A DNA stretch of 62,168 nt. Source: a virus. The position numbers and the translations under genes are program-made. Positions 1-11,256 of the stretch are shown piece after piece (position 1 is the first letter of the stretch; each line of letters opens with the position of its first letter). The notes under the pieces were generated by a model. That model worked only from the letters and a program-made list of their open reading frames with translations, was not told the DNA's origin and did no database searches. The DNA lies in IMG/VR virus record IMGVR_UViG_3300018432_000570, positions 1 through 62,168 of that record; one strand, given 5' to 3'.

Positions 1-3000
1 GCCGGCATGATCGTCGACCACGTCCTGCCCGTAGCCGCGGCCGAAGCGGTAGACGTCGCGCTGGCCGCCGCCGACCAGCAGATCGTTGCCGGCGCCGCCG
101 TCGAGAACGTCCTCGCCCTGGTTGCCGCGAAGCTCGTCGTTACCCGCGCCGCCCAGCAGGGTCCTGCCGTCATAATCGTCGTGCAGAACGTCGTCGCCGG
201 CGGTCGGGGCCAGCGCCCGGGCCATCAGGTCCGAGTGCAGCCACACCGTGCCGTCGGCGAAGCGAACCTCCTCGATCCGACGATCGCCGTTATTGACCGT
301 TTCGAACAGGCGCAGGCTGTCGTCGGTGCCGACGATGCGCAGCTCGAGATCGTTGGCGGAGGTCTGAACCACCTGGATGTCGGCGGCGGTGATCCCCGCG
401 CCGAGCTGAACGCGGTCGTAATCGCCGGTATTCCACCAGGCGCCGCCATGATCGTCGACCGTGTCGCGGCCGGAGCCCCGGCCGAAAAGGTAGACGTCGC
501 CCTGGCCCCCGCCGATCAGGGTATCGTTGCCGGGCCCGCCGTCGAGCACGTCGGCGCCCTGGTTGCCGCGGACCACGTCGTCGCCCCAGCCGCCGGTCAG
601 CGTGTTCGCGCCTCCGTCGCCCTCGATTTCGGCATCGGCGGCGCTTGCGAACGGCGCGCCGTTGAAATTGCCGGCGGTCAGGCTGCCCGCGGCGACTCCG
701 GCGAGGCGAAGCAGGAGGCGGGCATCGTCGAGGCTCGCGAGACCCGGCGGCGCGAAATAGACGTAGGTGTCGGCCCCTACCTGCCGGGTGACGACGGTGC
801 CGGCGAGGCCGACGGCGATCCGGATGTCGAGGATGTCGCCCGAATCCCCGATCTGGAAGTCGGTAATCGTGACGACCGCGTCGTCGTCGGCCGCGAGCGG
901 CACGAACAGGCGATAGGTGTCGCGCCCGGCAGTGCCGGTCAGCGTGCGCGGCCCGCCGGCGCTGCCGACCCCTTCCTCGTCCCCGCCGGTGGCGCCGCCG
1001 CCGCCGCTGCCGCCGCCGGGGGCTCCGGCGAACGGCGCCGCTGCGAACGGATCCACGCCGGCGACGGACGGATTGAGCCGGCGCTCGGCCGCCTCGGCGG
1101 TGACGGCCTGAGCGATCAGGTCCGCCGCGCTCCACTGGGCGCCGTTGGCGAAGGTCACACGGTCGATCGGCGGCGGCGAGGCCGTGGCCTGGCCCTCGAT
1201 CCTGATCCGGTCCTGGCTGCCGACGATGCGCAGGACGAGATCGTCGCCTTCGCGCACCACCACCACCTCGGCGGGCGCGATTCCGGCTCCGAGCTGGAGG
1301 GTGTCGTCGGACCACCACCAGTTGTTGCCCTCACGGATCGTGTCGCGGCCGTCGCCGCGCCGGAAGACGTAGTGGTTGTCGCCATGGCCCCCGGCGAGCA
1401 AATCGTCGCCGGTGCCGCCGTCGAGCGTCAGCGCAAGATCGAGGGAGGTCCCGAGGTCGATGACGTCGTCGCCGCCCGTGCCGAGCGACAGCCGAGCGTA
1501 GATGTCGTTCAGCGACCAGGTCACGCCATTGGCGAAGACGAACTCCTCGACGCCATGGTCGGTCGGCGCATTGGAATCGACGAGCATGTTGCGGAGGGTC
1601 AGCCGGTCGCCGGTGCCGGCGATTCCGATCACCAGGTCGGCCGGACCGACGGCGAGGATTCGGATGTCCTCCGGCGCGATGCCGGGCCCGAAACGGATCC
1701 GGTCGAGCTTCGAGCGGTCGTCTTCCTCGAAGTCGACGATGACGTCCTGGCCGTCGCCGCGCTCGAAATAATAGGTGTCGGCGCCGCTCTTCCCTTCGAG
1801 CAGGTCGTCACCCTTGCCGCCGGCCATTATGTCGGCGCCCCGTCCGCCCTCGAGCCGGTCGTTGCCTAGGCCGCCGTCGACATTGCCGCCCGGCACCGCG
1901 CCGCCGTTGATCGAAGAGGCCGAGGCGACGATATGGTCGTCGCGATCGCTCGGCGGCACCGACAAGGCGAGCTGCGCATGGGTCAGCGAGCGACCGTCGG
2001 CGAACCGCACCTGGGCGATGACCGGATCGGAATCGCCGGCCGGGTCGACCAGGGTCAGGCGATCGTTCGTTCCGACGAGGACGAGCACGAGATTCCCGTC
2101 GGAATCGCGCTTGACGGCGATGTCTTCGAGCTCGATGCCGGCGCCGAATTCGACGAGACCGCGCCCGTCGGCCGAGCCGTTGCTTTCGATCCGGTCCTGA
2201 CCGTCGCCACGATTGAAGCGGTAGACGTCGCTGCCGCCGCCGCCGACGATGACGTCGTTGCCGGTGCCGCCGGAAAAGATTTCGTCCCCCGCGGTCCCGG
2301 TGAGGCGATCGTCCCGGGTACTGCCCTCGCCGTCGACCCGGTCGAACAGCTGGTCGCGGCTGATCTGGGTGCCGTCGCCGAACTCGACGATGTCCACGCC
2401 GGCGAGCGCGGCGCCGTAGCGAAGCACGACTTCGTCCGCGCCGTCGCCGAACGAGAGGATGAGCTCGTTGGCGCCCGGCGCGGTTCGGCCGACCCGCATC
2501 TCGTCGGGCCGGTAACCGCTGATCTTGAGGATGTCATGACCGGCGCCGTCCTCGACGACATCGCGCCCATCGCCGCGGGAATAATGATATTCGTCGTTCC
2601 CCCCGCCGCCGCTCACCTGGTCGTTGCCGCGGCCGCCGCTGAAAACGTCGTCGCGCGCACTGCCGAGGATGAAGTCGTCGCCCTCGCCCGACTGGTCTGC
2701 AATAGACCGCTGGATCAGAGCGGCGGCGTCCCAGATCTGGCCGTCCGCAAACTCGATGGTGGGGACGGCGCCGCCGCCGGCCGCGCCGACGAGAATCAGC
2801 TGGTCGCCGGTCGAGGGGAAGGCGATGATGAGGTCGCTGCTGTCCAGCGCGGCGAGCCGAACCACGGCCTCCCCCGAACCGTAGCCGGCGATCTCGACGA
2901 TTGCGTGGGTGACGCCGGACGGCATCTCGATCCGGTCGATGCCGTCGCCGGCGTTGAACACGATCCGGCCGTCGGTCGCCATGATGATTCGGTCGTGACC

Positions 3001-6000
3001 CGCGCCGGGCCCGACCGCCGCCGCGGCGCCGAGCTCGCGCAGGTCGAGCCGGTCCTGGCCGCCATTGGGGGCACCGGCCTGGATCAGAGCCCGGACGTCG
3101 GCGATCGCGAGGCTGGTGCCATCGGCGAAGCGGAACGTCTCCACGGGCTTCTGGGTGTAGCCGCCGAGGACGACGAGCTTCTCGCCGGAGACGAGGGTGA
3201 TCAGCAGGTCCCCGTCGACGTTGCGGAACGCGACCTGGTCCTGGGTGATGGCGGGGCCGAAGTCGATCCTGTCGACGCCGCCGGAATCGTCGACGCTGTC
3301 GCTGCCGTCGCCTAGTCCGAAGCGGTAGACGTCGTTGCCGAGGCCGCCCGCCATGGCGTCGGATCCCGCCGCTCCCGAAATCGTGTCGTTGCGATTGTCG
3401 AAGCCGATGAGCCGCTCGTCCGCGGCGGTTCCCGTCAGCAGTCGGTCGATGATCTGCTCCAGGGTCATGACCGACCCGTCGGCGAAGTGGAACTCCTCGA
3501 TCCTCGTATTGGCCAGGCCCCCGACGATCGTCACCACGTCGGTGCCGTTGCCGAGATCGATTACGAGGTCGTCGTCGTTGCGCGTGACGATCAGGGCGTT
3601 CTTGTCGACCGACGCGCCGAAGAAAATGCGGTCGATGGCGCCGGCCCGGTCCAACCTCTCTTCGATCCTGTCGAAGTCGTAATCGGAGGTGAAGGTGTAG
3701 GTATCGCCGGCATTGCCGCCCCTGAGGGTGTCGTCGCCCTGGCGCCCGTCGAGCGTCTGGGGATCGTTGATCGCCAGATCGGGGACCGTGATGATATTGT
3801 CGCCGAAATTGCCGGCCTCCTCGCCGGCTTCTTCGAGAATATCCTTTATGTTCAGAACCGTGCCGTCCTTGAACCTGAATATCTCGATAGCGTCTTCCAG
3901 CTCCCCGAACTGGTTCTTGATTCGGAGGGAATCGGCCGGCCGGTCGGTCAAGGTGATGAGGAGGTCGGATCCGGATGCGGTGAAGACGATGTTCCTGTTC
4001 ACCTTCCAGCGGATGTCGTCGCCGAATTCGATGACGTCGTCGACCGGAACCTGAACGCCGGCACGATCCTGCCAGGAGGCGCGGAGCCGCCGGTCCTCGA
4101 TGACGTCGTGGCCGTAGCCGGCGTCGAACTTGTAGGTATCGCCGCCGTCGCCCCCGATGAGCGTATCGGCGCCGGCGCGGCCGTCGATCAGCTCACCGAA
4201 ATCGGAGCCGTTGATCGTCTCGCCGGCGCTGGTTCCGATCAGATCGATGTCTTCCGCGTTGATCTCGGTGAAGACCACGGTGCGGTCTGAGAATTGGAAA
4301 TATTCGACGGCGGCATGCTGGACGCCGTCGCGGACATATTGGCGCTCGAGGATGATGCGCTCGCCGGAATTCCGGACGGTGATGATAAGGTCGAGGGCGG
4401 TGCGCGTGAAGTCGACGTCCGTGCTGGCGATGCCCGCCAAGACGACCCGGTCGCTGCCGCCGTCGTCGAAGATCGTGTCGGTGCCGTAGCCGCGGCCGAA
4501 CTGATAGACGTCGCTGCCGCTCATGCCGACGAGCCGGTCGTTCCCGGCGCCGCCGTCGATCGAGTCGCCGATCCCCTCGAACCCGTAGATGAGGTCGTCG
4601 CCGGTCGTCTTGGCGATGTTGACGTAATGCTGGAGGAGCTTGAGGTACGACCAGACCGTTCCGTCGCCGAACTCGATATCCTCGAGCACGTTGACATGGC
4701 CGATGAAGGGTATCTCTTCGAGGAAGTTGGTGAGGATGACCTCGTCGGCCGTGCCCCTGACCCGAAGCGTGAGGGTGTCGCCCGCGCCGTTGCCGTCGCG
4801 TTTGAACTCGAAGTCCGACCAGCGCAGGTCGTCGATGAACTTCAGCTTGTCGTGCTGGGGCCCGGAGAAGGCCTTGAAGCTGAGATCCCTGTCCTCGACG
4901 ATGTCGCGGCCATAGCCTCGGCCGAAGACGTAGGTGTCGTTGCCCTCGTATCCGGTCAGGAGATCGTCGCCCTTGCCGCCGTCGAGGGTATTGGCGTTGA
5001 GCAGCCCGTAGATGAAGTCGTCGCCGTCGGTCTTGGCGTTCTTCAGCACCTGTTCGACGATCTGGGTGAATTCGAGCGAAGTGCCGTCATCGAAGATGAA
5101 CCGCTCGATCAGAGTCGGCGACACGTAGTCGAGACCCTCACTGCCCCCCATCAACTCGCCGAACAGCCCGAGGTTCAGCGTAATCCCGCCAAGCTGCCCG
5201 ACGATCTCGATCGAATCGGTGGTCGGATTGCCGTTGGCGTCGAGCAGGATGATCTTGAGGTTGGCGCTCGCGCGGTCGCGAACCAGCTTGAGGTTGTCGG
5301 CGGTGATTCCGGGCCCGAAGCGAAGGAAGTCGATGCCGGCCTTGACCGGTCCGAACGAGAAGGCGCCGCGATCGTTGATCACGTCCTGGCCGTCGCCGCG
5401 CTCGAAGACATAGAAATCGCCGCCGGCGCCGCCGCTCATCGCGTCGTTGCCCTTGCCGCCCCAAAGCACGTCGCCGGATCCGGAGCCTACGAGGGAATCG
5501 TTGAAATTGCCGGCGGCGCGGGCGCGGTCGACGACCTCCATCGACATCCGGAACCGGTCCCAGATCACCCCGTCGGCGAAGACGATCGCGTTGACCCCGG
5601 TCTCGAACTTCTTGCCGCCCGTGGTGAGGTCGTTGAGCTCGCCGAGGAACTGATCGGTGAGGCGGATGACGTCGGGCCGCCCGGTGATTTCCAGGATGAG
5701 GTCCTGCCCTTCGCGGGTCGCCTTGACCTGGCTCGAGGCGACGTCGGTGAATCGAAGCTCGTCATTGTCGCCCAGATCCCGGTCGTAAATGACGTCGCTG
5801 CCCGAATTCTTGCCGACGAAATAATAATCGCTGCCGGCCCCGCCCCGGAAAGTCTGGTTGCCGGTCGACATGTAGAAGAAATCGGTCTTGGTGGTCCCGT
5901 CCACTTCGGTCGCGGCGGCGCTGTGGGTAACGATCCTCGTCTCGTCCACCGAGAGCGCATGGGCGACCCCGCGAATGTCGAGGTCGATGCCCTTCTCGAA

Positions 6001-9000
6001 CGCCGGCAGCAGCATCTGGAAGATGAAGGCCTGGTCGATCTGGACGGTCGAGCCCATCAGATTGCCCGAGCCCTTCAGCGCATAATCCGGATAGACCTGC
6101 CAGAGGATCTCGTTCCAGTCGGTCAGGTAATCGAGGACCGCGTCGTTGGCGTTGCTCGCCGGCGCCTTCTCGAAGATCGCCTCGAACATCGGGGCGAGCT
6201 CGCGACCGGTGGTCGGGCGATATTTGTCCGTCGCGACGTCGTAGGTCAGGCCGCGGGCGAAATCCTTCATGCCGCCCTGCAGCGCCATCCGAACCGCGAA
6301 ACGCCGGCTCGCGATCACATATTGGTCCATGACGACGCCGAGCATTCCGATCATCGGCTTGATCGCGGATTCGTAATGGTCGGTCGCGAGGCTGGCCCGG
6401 CCGCTGTCGTTGACCGAATAGGAGATATGGCCGGTCGCGGCGTCGATCGAAGCCGACAGCATTCCCGGATGGAAATCGAGGCCGCCCAGCGAAGTGGCGA
6501 AATGGAATTGGGCCGGAGTGAGCAGCTCGACGCGATAGGTGCTGTCGTCGGTCGAGCCGACCTCGTCGAGATGGTCGAAATCGACTTCGTAATTGCGCAG
6601 GTTGAAGTCGCGCGCATCGCCGGTCTTCGCTTCGAGCTCCAGCGCCCGGTCGAGATTGCGCGCCCAGACGTAGAATTTGCCGTCGCGGTCGGTGACCTGG
6701 ACCGTATAGTCGACCACGCGGTTGTCGGTGAATCGCACTCCGATCGCGCCGACGGTGATCGCGGCATGGGGATTGAAGCCGATTTCCTCGGTGCGCCATT
6801 CCTGCCCGGCCGGATGCGCCATCGCCAAGATGTCGGCCCGGGTCGGAGCGGCGATCGGCTGGCCGCCGGAGCCGAGAACCGCCGTCCCGCTCGCCAGCCG
6901 CCAGCTGCCGTCGGCCTTCTCGATGCCATAGTCGAGGATCACCGCCCGGCCGTCGACGACCTTCATCAGATACGGCGCTTCGTCGCGGAAATGCGTCTCC
7001 GTCGCCCGAGAGGAGGGCGACCAGGCCTGTTCGAGCCGCCAGCCCGTCCCTTGGGCGAGCACCTGCTCCATCGTCGGTCGGGCGATCGCCACGCCCCCGG
7101 AATCGCGCACCTGCGCTCCGGACGCGAGGGTCCAATAGCCGCCGGTCGAATCCTCGACATAGATGGCGCGGTCGAGAAGCACGGTCTTGCCGCCGGCGTC
7201 GGTTCCGAGCAGCACCGGGGTCAGCTCGCGGGTCAGCTCGAGAGTCGCGCCCCATTTGCCGAGCACCGCCCCCGCCTGCTCGCGAAGCGTCTTCAGCTTG
7301 GGCGTCGTCATCGCCGCCGCCGTCGCGGCCGCAAGCGTGCCGAGCTCGACGTCGTTGGCCATCGCCACCGACAGGTTGGTGATCGTTCCGAAGCCCTTGG
7401 CGCCCAGCGTAAGCCCCTGCTGCCAGGGCGCCGCGCCGCTTTCGCCGGTGTAGCGCGTGTCGACGTTGTCGGATTCGAACACCGCGTCGAACAGGCCGCC
7501 GACCCGGCCGGTGTCGAAGGTGAAGGTGCCGCCCGCCAGCAATCGGGTCCCCTGCGGCGTCACGGTATCGAGCGCGGTTCGGGAGAGGTTGATCGAGACG
7601 ATGCCGATGTCGGCGAGCGACCTGAGCTCGGCGGATTGGGTCCGGCCGTCGCCGTTGCGATCCTGCCAGACCTTGAGCTCGGACCAGATCAGGTCGGCGA
7701 CGCTGATCTTGCCGTCGACGTTGGTGTCGTAGCCGGCCAGCTCGGCGAAGCCCGACGCGCCCGGGCCGCCGAACATCTCCGAAATGTCGTCGATCAGCCC
7801 GTTGCGGTTGGCGTCGACGACGAGGAAGCCGTCGTCGCCCTTCAGCCAGCCGGTGCGCTCGGCGAACATGTCGTTGTCGATGTCGAAATAGGTACGGGCG
7901 CCGTCGACGGCGATGGTCTCGATGCCGTCGCCGTCGAGGTCGAGGACCAGCGGATCGACGCCCTTCTGCCAGCCGACGCCCTTGGCGAAGCGGTCGGCGG
8001 CCGCGGCGAGCGTCATGGCCATGTCGACGAGCGGGCCGGCCCCGCTCATCGCGAAGGTGATCAGGGTCTGCGGCAGCCGGGCGAGGATGTCGAAGATCGG
8101 ATTGACCTGCTTGAACACCATGTTCAGCGATCCCGCGGCGGTGCCGCCGGACGCCCCGGCGCCGAGGCCGAACTGGGTGAAGCCGGACCAGCTGCCCACG
8201 AAATGGAAATTCTCGACCCGCATGAAGCCGGTCAAATTCTTCGTCTCGTCCTCCCAGGTGGTCGGATCGTCCTCGGCGTGGGTGCCGCTGAACATGCCGG
8301 CCGCGCTGTCCCCCATCAGCACCTTCAGCAGCCCGTCGAAGACGTTGCCGACGTAGAGGTCGCCGTCCCGGTAGATGTAGGTGATGAACGGAAGGAAGTG
8401 GTCGAAGAACAGGCCCCGGGTCGGATCGGCCTTGCCGGTGGCGATGTCGATCATGTTGGCAAAGGCGCCGAGACCCCCGTCGCCGCCGGTGAGGGCTCCG
8501 GCCATCCCGGTGAACAAGGCGGTGATCGCGGTGTTGCCCCCGGTCAGCGGGAGCCCGTAGAACTTCAGGACGTCATGGTGCTGGGCGTCCATGATGGTGA
8601 CGTCCGGAGCGAACCAGAAATTGTCCGAATTGGCGGCATTGTCCTCGGCCCTTCGGCCCTGGGCGTCGACACCGGAGGCGTAATCGCCCCACAGCTCGCC
8701 GCCCTTGCTGGTGTTGAAGATCCAGTCGCGGCCGAGCCCGCCCGCGGTGACCGCTTTCTCGCCGCCGTTCGCGAAGATCCAGTCATTGCCTTTGCCGCCG
8801 TCGATCTCGAGGCGCAGGTTCTCAAGGGTCTTCGGCGAGTCGGGAAGCACCGGCAGGGGCGGCAGGCCGGCCAGCGCCCGAGCCGCGTTCTCGAGCTTGC
8901 GAATGTCGGCGGCGGCCTGCATGCCGGGGTTGAGCACGGTGCCCGCCTTGATGAATTTCGCGCCCTCGTAGAAGACGATGTCGTCGCCGTCGCCGGCCTT

Positions 9001-11256
9001 GATCTCGCCATATCCGGAGTGGACGGTGTAATCCCGGTTGGTGAACCCGAAACGGTCGCCGAGATCGGTCAGGACGACGTTCTCGAGGCCTTTGACGACC
9101 AGGGGGTCGTTTGGAATGACCAGATCCTCGGCCGCGAAGAGCGCCTTGAACGCCTTCGGGGTCAGCAGGCCCGCCAGGTTGCTCGCATCGTAGAGCTTTC
9201 GCAGGTCCGGAGACGCCGACTGCATCGCGCCGTTGTGCCAGAACACGCCGTTCTGGCCGTACAGAAGGCCTTCGCGGGCCGCAAAGCTGAGCGTGTCGTA
9301 ATCGCTCTTCCCTTGGTTGCCGTAGAGGGCGTTGCGCATGTCGACGGTCAGCGTATCCGCGAGCCAACCGAGGCCGTCTTTCGACACATGGAGGGTGTCG
9401 GCCGAGTCGGTGAGGTCGGACTTCTCGACGCCGACAAGGGTGTCGGACGTATATTTGCCGCCGATCGTCCCCGTGATCCTGGCCTGCGCCTTGACGTTCG
9501 TCAGCAGGCCCGCTCCGGACAGATTGGGTGCGATGACGAGCCCGAGATTGAGGCCGGGGCTGCCGGCGATGTTGTAATCGACCTTGTCCCCGCCGCCGGC
9601 GCCGCCGAGCAGGATGTTGCGCCCGCCGCCGCCCTTGATCGTGTCGTCGCCGCCGCCGCCGTCGATCAAATCGTCGCCGTCGCCGCTGTCGAGGCTGTCG
9701 GTGCCGCCTCCGCCCAGCAGGAGGTCGTTTCCGGAGGTACCGCGGACGGTGTCGGCGCCCTCGCCGCCGGCATAGACGTCGACATGGGCGCCGTTGCCGC
9801 GGGTCGGAGGCGCCGGATAGGGGCGCTCCGAAAGAGCGGTCGGGCCGGACCCGTCCTTCGTCCGGATGTGGAAGCGGTCGAAAATCTCCGCGGTGTCGGA
9901 ATCCCAGCCGAGCATCGCCAGCTCGTCGGGCGAGGCTATCCCGAGCAGGACCTTGATCGATTCGGCCCAGCCGGCGTCGGCCTGGGCGAAGAACGCCTCG
10001 CGGAACTCGGCGATGGCGATCGGGTCGAGCTTGACGCTCTGATTGAGCGCGTCCCTCCACATCTCTCGCGACGTATCGAAGGTGAGGATGTCCGGCTTGA
10101 GCGCCAATATGCCCTCGCGGACGTTGTAGCCCGCGGTGTTGCCCTGCTCGCGGTCGTAGAGCGCAAGCGCGGCGGCATATTGGACGAGGACGTCGGCAAG
10201 ATACTGCTTGACGTTCTTGTTCGTAACCCTGGCGCCGAAAAAGGACGCCTCGCTACCGTCGAGGACTTGGCCGAGATCCCCAGCATCATTGAACATCGAC
10301 CAGATGCCGGTATCGCCGAACGGCTTGGCGTCGTCCTCGTAGGAAGCATCGAGCGCGGAATATGCGATGGCGGACTGGAGGACTCCGCCGACACCCTTCA
10401 TGGGATCCTGCTCGGTCGCCTTGCCCGAACGGTTCTCGATTCCGTGCACGCCTTTGGCGACCGCCTCGTCGAAAAACGCATTCCACAGATATTCGCCGGC
10501 GTTGTGCCAAAGCGTGCCGCCGTGCACCTCGTTCCACCGAAGGGCGACGTGCAGCGCCTGAGAGTGCAAGGCCGACATGCCGAGCTTGCTCTTGCTGTCG
10601 AGATATTGCGTCTCCGGAATCTGGTCGAAACGCGATATGCTCAGCGCTTCTCCCTTCGTCCCGAGGGCGGTAATGCCGGCGACGTTGGGAGCAACGACCT
10701 CGTGATTTCCGTAGATGCTCTCTCGGAACCCCGGAGCCAGGCCAGACAGGGCCAGCAGCCACGCAGTTTGGCTCGACAGATTGAACGGCATGTTGTCGAA
10801 GACGACCGACGGACCTCCGTAGAGGGACGAAACATAGCCGGCCAGCCCGCCGCCCAAGGAGTGGCCGGTAGTGGTCACCCACGTGTTGAAGGGGTCGTTG
10901 CCTTGGTCGACCCCGACCACGGACTTGTAGAATGCGATCGCGCGCGAAGCTTGCGGACTGGTCGGCAGGCCCGCCCCGGTCAGGAAACCATTCAGGGGAT
11001 CTTTAAAAAAGCCCCATTGGTCGGTCCCGCGGTAGCTGACGACCTTTTCGCCATCCCAATCGTAAGCGATGGCGTAGAAGCTGGCTGCGACCGAGCCCTC
11101 CGGCAGCCCGATGTCCATGATCGTGGCAAGTCCGAGCTTGCGACCGGCCTCGTTCTGATCCGTCCGCGAATCACCGATGTTGAGAAGGACACCCTGCCCG
11201 TAACCGCGATTGTATGAATCCATCGCCAGGATGGACAGGAAAAGGTCACGGTCCAT
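1..11256 (-). CDS. Giant RTX protein with N-terminal lipase-like domain (3' end beyond window)
   Basis: One open frame runs from ATG at 11256 to the left edge without a stop, so at least 3751 residues. Residues 1-400 look like a class 3/DUF2974-type alpha/beta hydrolase: VVSYRGTD near 73-80 and the nucleophile elbow GHSLGGG at 131-137 (Ser133). From about residue 494 come glycine-rich GGxGxDxxx nonapeptides, which bind calcium in secreted RTX proteins. Near residue 1100 there is an EF-hand-like DLDGDGIET. From about residue 1790 to the edge, RTX blocks alternate with segments ending in FGDGT or FADGT, typical of haemolysin-type calcium-binding related domains. Known for the family: secretion by a type I system through a C-terminal signal, which lies outside the window. 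The start shares one base with the stop of the upstream gene (TAATG), so the two are coupled. Inference: a secreted lipase-like toxin or surface adhesin of the host chromosome. Very long antisense frames here are repeat-composition shadows. Confidence 0.88.
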   Translation of the reverse strand, partial: MDRDLFLSILAMDSYNRGYGQGVLLNIGDSRTDQNEAGRKLGLATIMDIGLPEGSVAASFYAIAYDWDGEKVVSYRGTDQWGFFKDPLNGFLTGAGLPTSPQASRAIAFYKSVVGVDQGNDPFNTWVTTTGHSLGGGLAGYVSSLYGGPSVVFDNMPFNLSSQTAWLLALSGLAPGFRESIYGNHEVVAPNVAGITALGTKGEALSISRFDQIPETQYLDSKSKLGMSALHSQALHVALRWNEVHGGTLWHNAGEYLWNAFFDEAVAKGVHGIENRSGKATEQDPMKGVGGVLQSAIAYSALDASYEDDAKPFGDTGIWSMFNDAGDLGQVLDGSEASFFGARVTNKNVKQYLADVLVQYAAALALYDREQGNTAGYNVREGILALKPDILTFDTSREMWRDALNQSVKLDPIAIAEFREAFFAQADAGWAESIKVLLGIASPDELAMLGWDSDTAEIFDRFHIRTKDGSGPTALSERPYPAPPTRGNGAHVDVYAGGEGADTVRGTSGNDLLLGGGGTDSLDSGDGDDLIDGGGGDDTIKGGGGRNILLGGAGGGDKVDYNIAGSPGLNLGLVIAPNLSGAGLLTNVKAQARITGTIGGKYTSDTLVGVEKSDLTDSADTLHVSKDGLGWLADTLTVDMRNALYGNQGKSDYDTLSFAAREGLLYGQNGVFWHNGAMQSASPDLRKLYDASNLAGLLTPKAFKALFAAEDLVIPNDPLVVKGLENVVLTDLGDRFGFTNRDYTVHSGYGEIKAGDGDDIVFYEGAKFIKAGTVLNPGMQAAADIRKLENAARALAGLPPLPVLPDSPKTLENLRLEIDGGKGNDWIFANGGEKAVTAGGLGRDWIFNTSKGGELWGDYASGVDAQGRRAEDNAANSDNFWFAPDVTIMDAQHHDVLKFYGLPLTGGNTAITALFTGMAGALTGGDGGLGAFANMIDIATGKADPTRGLFFDHFLPFITYIYRDGDLYVGNVFDGLLKVLMGDSAAGMFSGTHAEDDPTTWEDETKNLTGFMRVENFHFVGSWSGFTQFGLGAGASGGTAAGSLNMVFKQVNPIFDILARLPQTLITFAMSGAGPLVDMAMTLAAAADRFAKGVGWQKGVDPLVLDLDGDGIETIAVDGARTYFDIDNDMFAERTGWLKGDDGFLVVDANRNGLIDDISEMFGGPGASGFAELAGYDTNVDGKISVADLIWSELKVWQDRNGDGRTQSAELRSLADIGIVSINLSRTALDTVTPQGTRLLAGGTFTFDTGRVGGLFDAVFESDNVDTRYTGESGAAPWQQGLTLGAKGFGTITNLSVAMANDVELGTLAAATAAAMTTPKLKTLREQAGAVLGKWGATLELTRELTPVLLGTDAGGKTVLLDRAIYVEDSTGGYWTLASGAQVRDSGGVAIARPTMEQVLAQGTGWRLEQAWSPSSRATETHFRDEAPYLMKVVDGRAVILDYGIEKADGSWRLASGTAVLGSGGQPIAAPTRADILAMAHPAGQEWRTEEIGFNPHAAITVGAIGVRFTDNRVVDYTVQVTDRDGKFYVWARNLDRALELEAKTGDARDFNLRNYEVDFDHLDEVGSTDDSTYRVELLTPAQFHFATSLGGLDFHPGMLSASIDAATGHISYSVNDSGRASLATDHYESAIKPMIGMLGVVMDQYVIASRRFAVRMALQGGMKDFARGLTYDVATDKYRPTTGRELAPMFEAIFEKAPASNANDAVLDYLTDWNEILWQVYPDYALKGSGNLMGSTVQIDQAFIFQMLLPAFEKGIDLDIRGVAHALSVDETRIVTHSAAATEVDGTTKTDFFYMSTGNQTFRGGAGSDYYFVGKNSGSDVIYDRDLGDNDELRFTDVASSQVKATREGQDLILEITGRPDVIRLTDQFLGELNDLTTGGKKFETGVNAIVFADGVIWDRFRMSMEVVDRARAAGNFNDSLVGSGSGDVLWGGKGNDAMSGGAGGDFYVFERGDGQDVINDRGAFSFGPVKAGIDFLRFGPGITADNLKLVRDRASANLKIILLDANGNPTTDSIEIVGQLGGITLNLGLFGELMGGSEGLDYVSPTLIERFIFDDGTSLEFTQIVEQVLKNAKTDGDDFIYGLLNANTLDGGKGDDLLTGYEGNDTYVFGRGYGRDIVEDRDLSFKAFSGPQHDKLKFIDDLRWSDFEFKRDGNGAGDTLTLRVRGTADEVILTNFLEEIPFIGHVNVLEDIEFGDGTVWSYLKLLQHYVNIAKTTGDDLIYGFEGIGDSIDGGAGNDRLVGMSGSDVYQFGRGYGTDTIFDDGGSDRVVLAGIASTDVDFTRTALDLIITVRNSGERIILERQYVRDGVQHAAVEYFQFSDRTVVFTEINAEDIDLIGTSAGETINGSDFGELIDGRAGADTLIGGDGGDTYKFDAGYGHDVIEDRRLRASWQDRAGVQVPVDDVIEFGDDIRWKVNRNIVFTASGSDLLITLTDRPADSLRIKNQFGELEDAIEIFRFKDGTVLNIKDILEEAGEEAGNFGDNIITVPDLAINDPQTLDGRQGDDTLRGGNAGDTYTFTSDYDFDRIEERLDRAGAIDRIFFGASVDKNALIVTRNDDDLVIDLGNGTDVVTIVGGLANTRIEEFHFADGSVMTLEQIIDRLLTGTAADERLIGFDNRNDTISGAAGSDAMAGGLGNDVYRFGLGDGSDSVDDSGGVDRIDFGPAITQDQVAFRNVDGDLLITLVSGEKLVVLGGYTQKPVETFRFADGTSLAIADVRALIQAGAPNGGQDRLDLRELGAAAAVGPGAGHDRIIMATDGRIVFNAGDGIDRIEMPSGVTHAIVEIAGYGSGEAVVRLAALDSSDLIIAFPSTGDQLILVGAAGGGAVPTIEFADGQIWDAAALIQRSIADQSGEGDDFILGSARDDVFSGGRGNDQVSGGGGNDEYHYSRGDGRDVVEDGAGHDILKISGYRPDEMRVGRTAPGANELILSFGDGADEVVLRYGAALAGVDIVEFGDGTQISRDQLFDRVDGEGSTRDDRLTGTAGDEIFSGGTGNDVIVGGGGSDVYRFNRGDGQDRIESNGSADGRGLVEFGAGIELEDIAVKRDSDGNLVLVLVGTNDRLTLVDPAGDSDPVIAQVRFADGRSLTHAQLALSVPPSDRDDHIVASASSINGGAVPGGNVDGGLGNDRLEGGRGADIMAGGKGDDLLEGKSGADTYYFERGDGQDVIVDFEEDDRSKLDRIRFGPGIAPEDIRILAVGPADLVIGIAGTGDRLTLRNMLVDSNAPTDHGVEEFVFANGVTWSLNDIYARLSLGTGGDDVIDLGTSLDLALTLDGGTGDDLLAGGHGDNHYVFRRGDGRDTIREGNNWWWSDDTLQLGAGIAPAEVVVVREGDDLVLRIVGSQDRIRIEGQATASPPPIDRVTFANGAQWSAADLIAQAVTAEAAERRLNPSVAGVDPFAAAPFAGAPGGGSGGGGATGGDEEGVGSAGGPRTLTGTAGRDTYRLFVPLAADDDAVVTITDFQIGDSGDILDIRIAVGLAGTVVTRQVGADTYVYFAPPGLASLDDARLLLRLAGVAAGSLTAGNFNGAPFASAADAEIEGDGGANTLTGGWGDDVVRGNQGADVLDGGPGNDTLIGGGQGDVYLFGRGSGRDTVDDHGGAWWNTGDYDRVQLGAGITAADIQVVQTSANDLELRIVGTDDSLRLFETVNNGDRRIEEVRFADGTVWLHSDLMARALAPTAGDDVLHDDYDGRTLLGGAGNDELRGNQGEDVLDGGAGNDLLVGGGQRDVYRFGRGYGQDVVDDHAG

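Noticed and set aside
4294-11217. A 2307-codon open frame on the plus strand, and several others across 1-11256
   Set aside because: They are antisense to the RTX gene. Their products are Ala/Val/Asp/Glu periodic strings produced by the repeated GGxGxD codons, without any domain, while the minus frame has lipase and RTX motifs throughout.
1-11256. CRISPR-like or tandem DNA repeats in the RTX region
   Set aside because: The repetition is degenerate at DNA level and follows the protein nonapeptide; there are no constant repeats with unique spacers.
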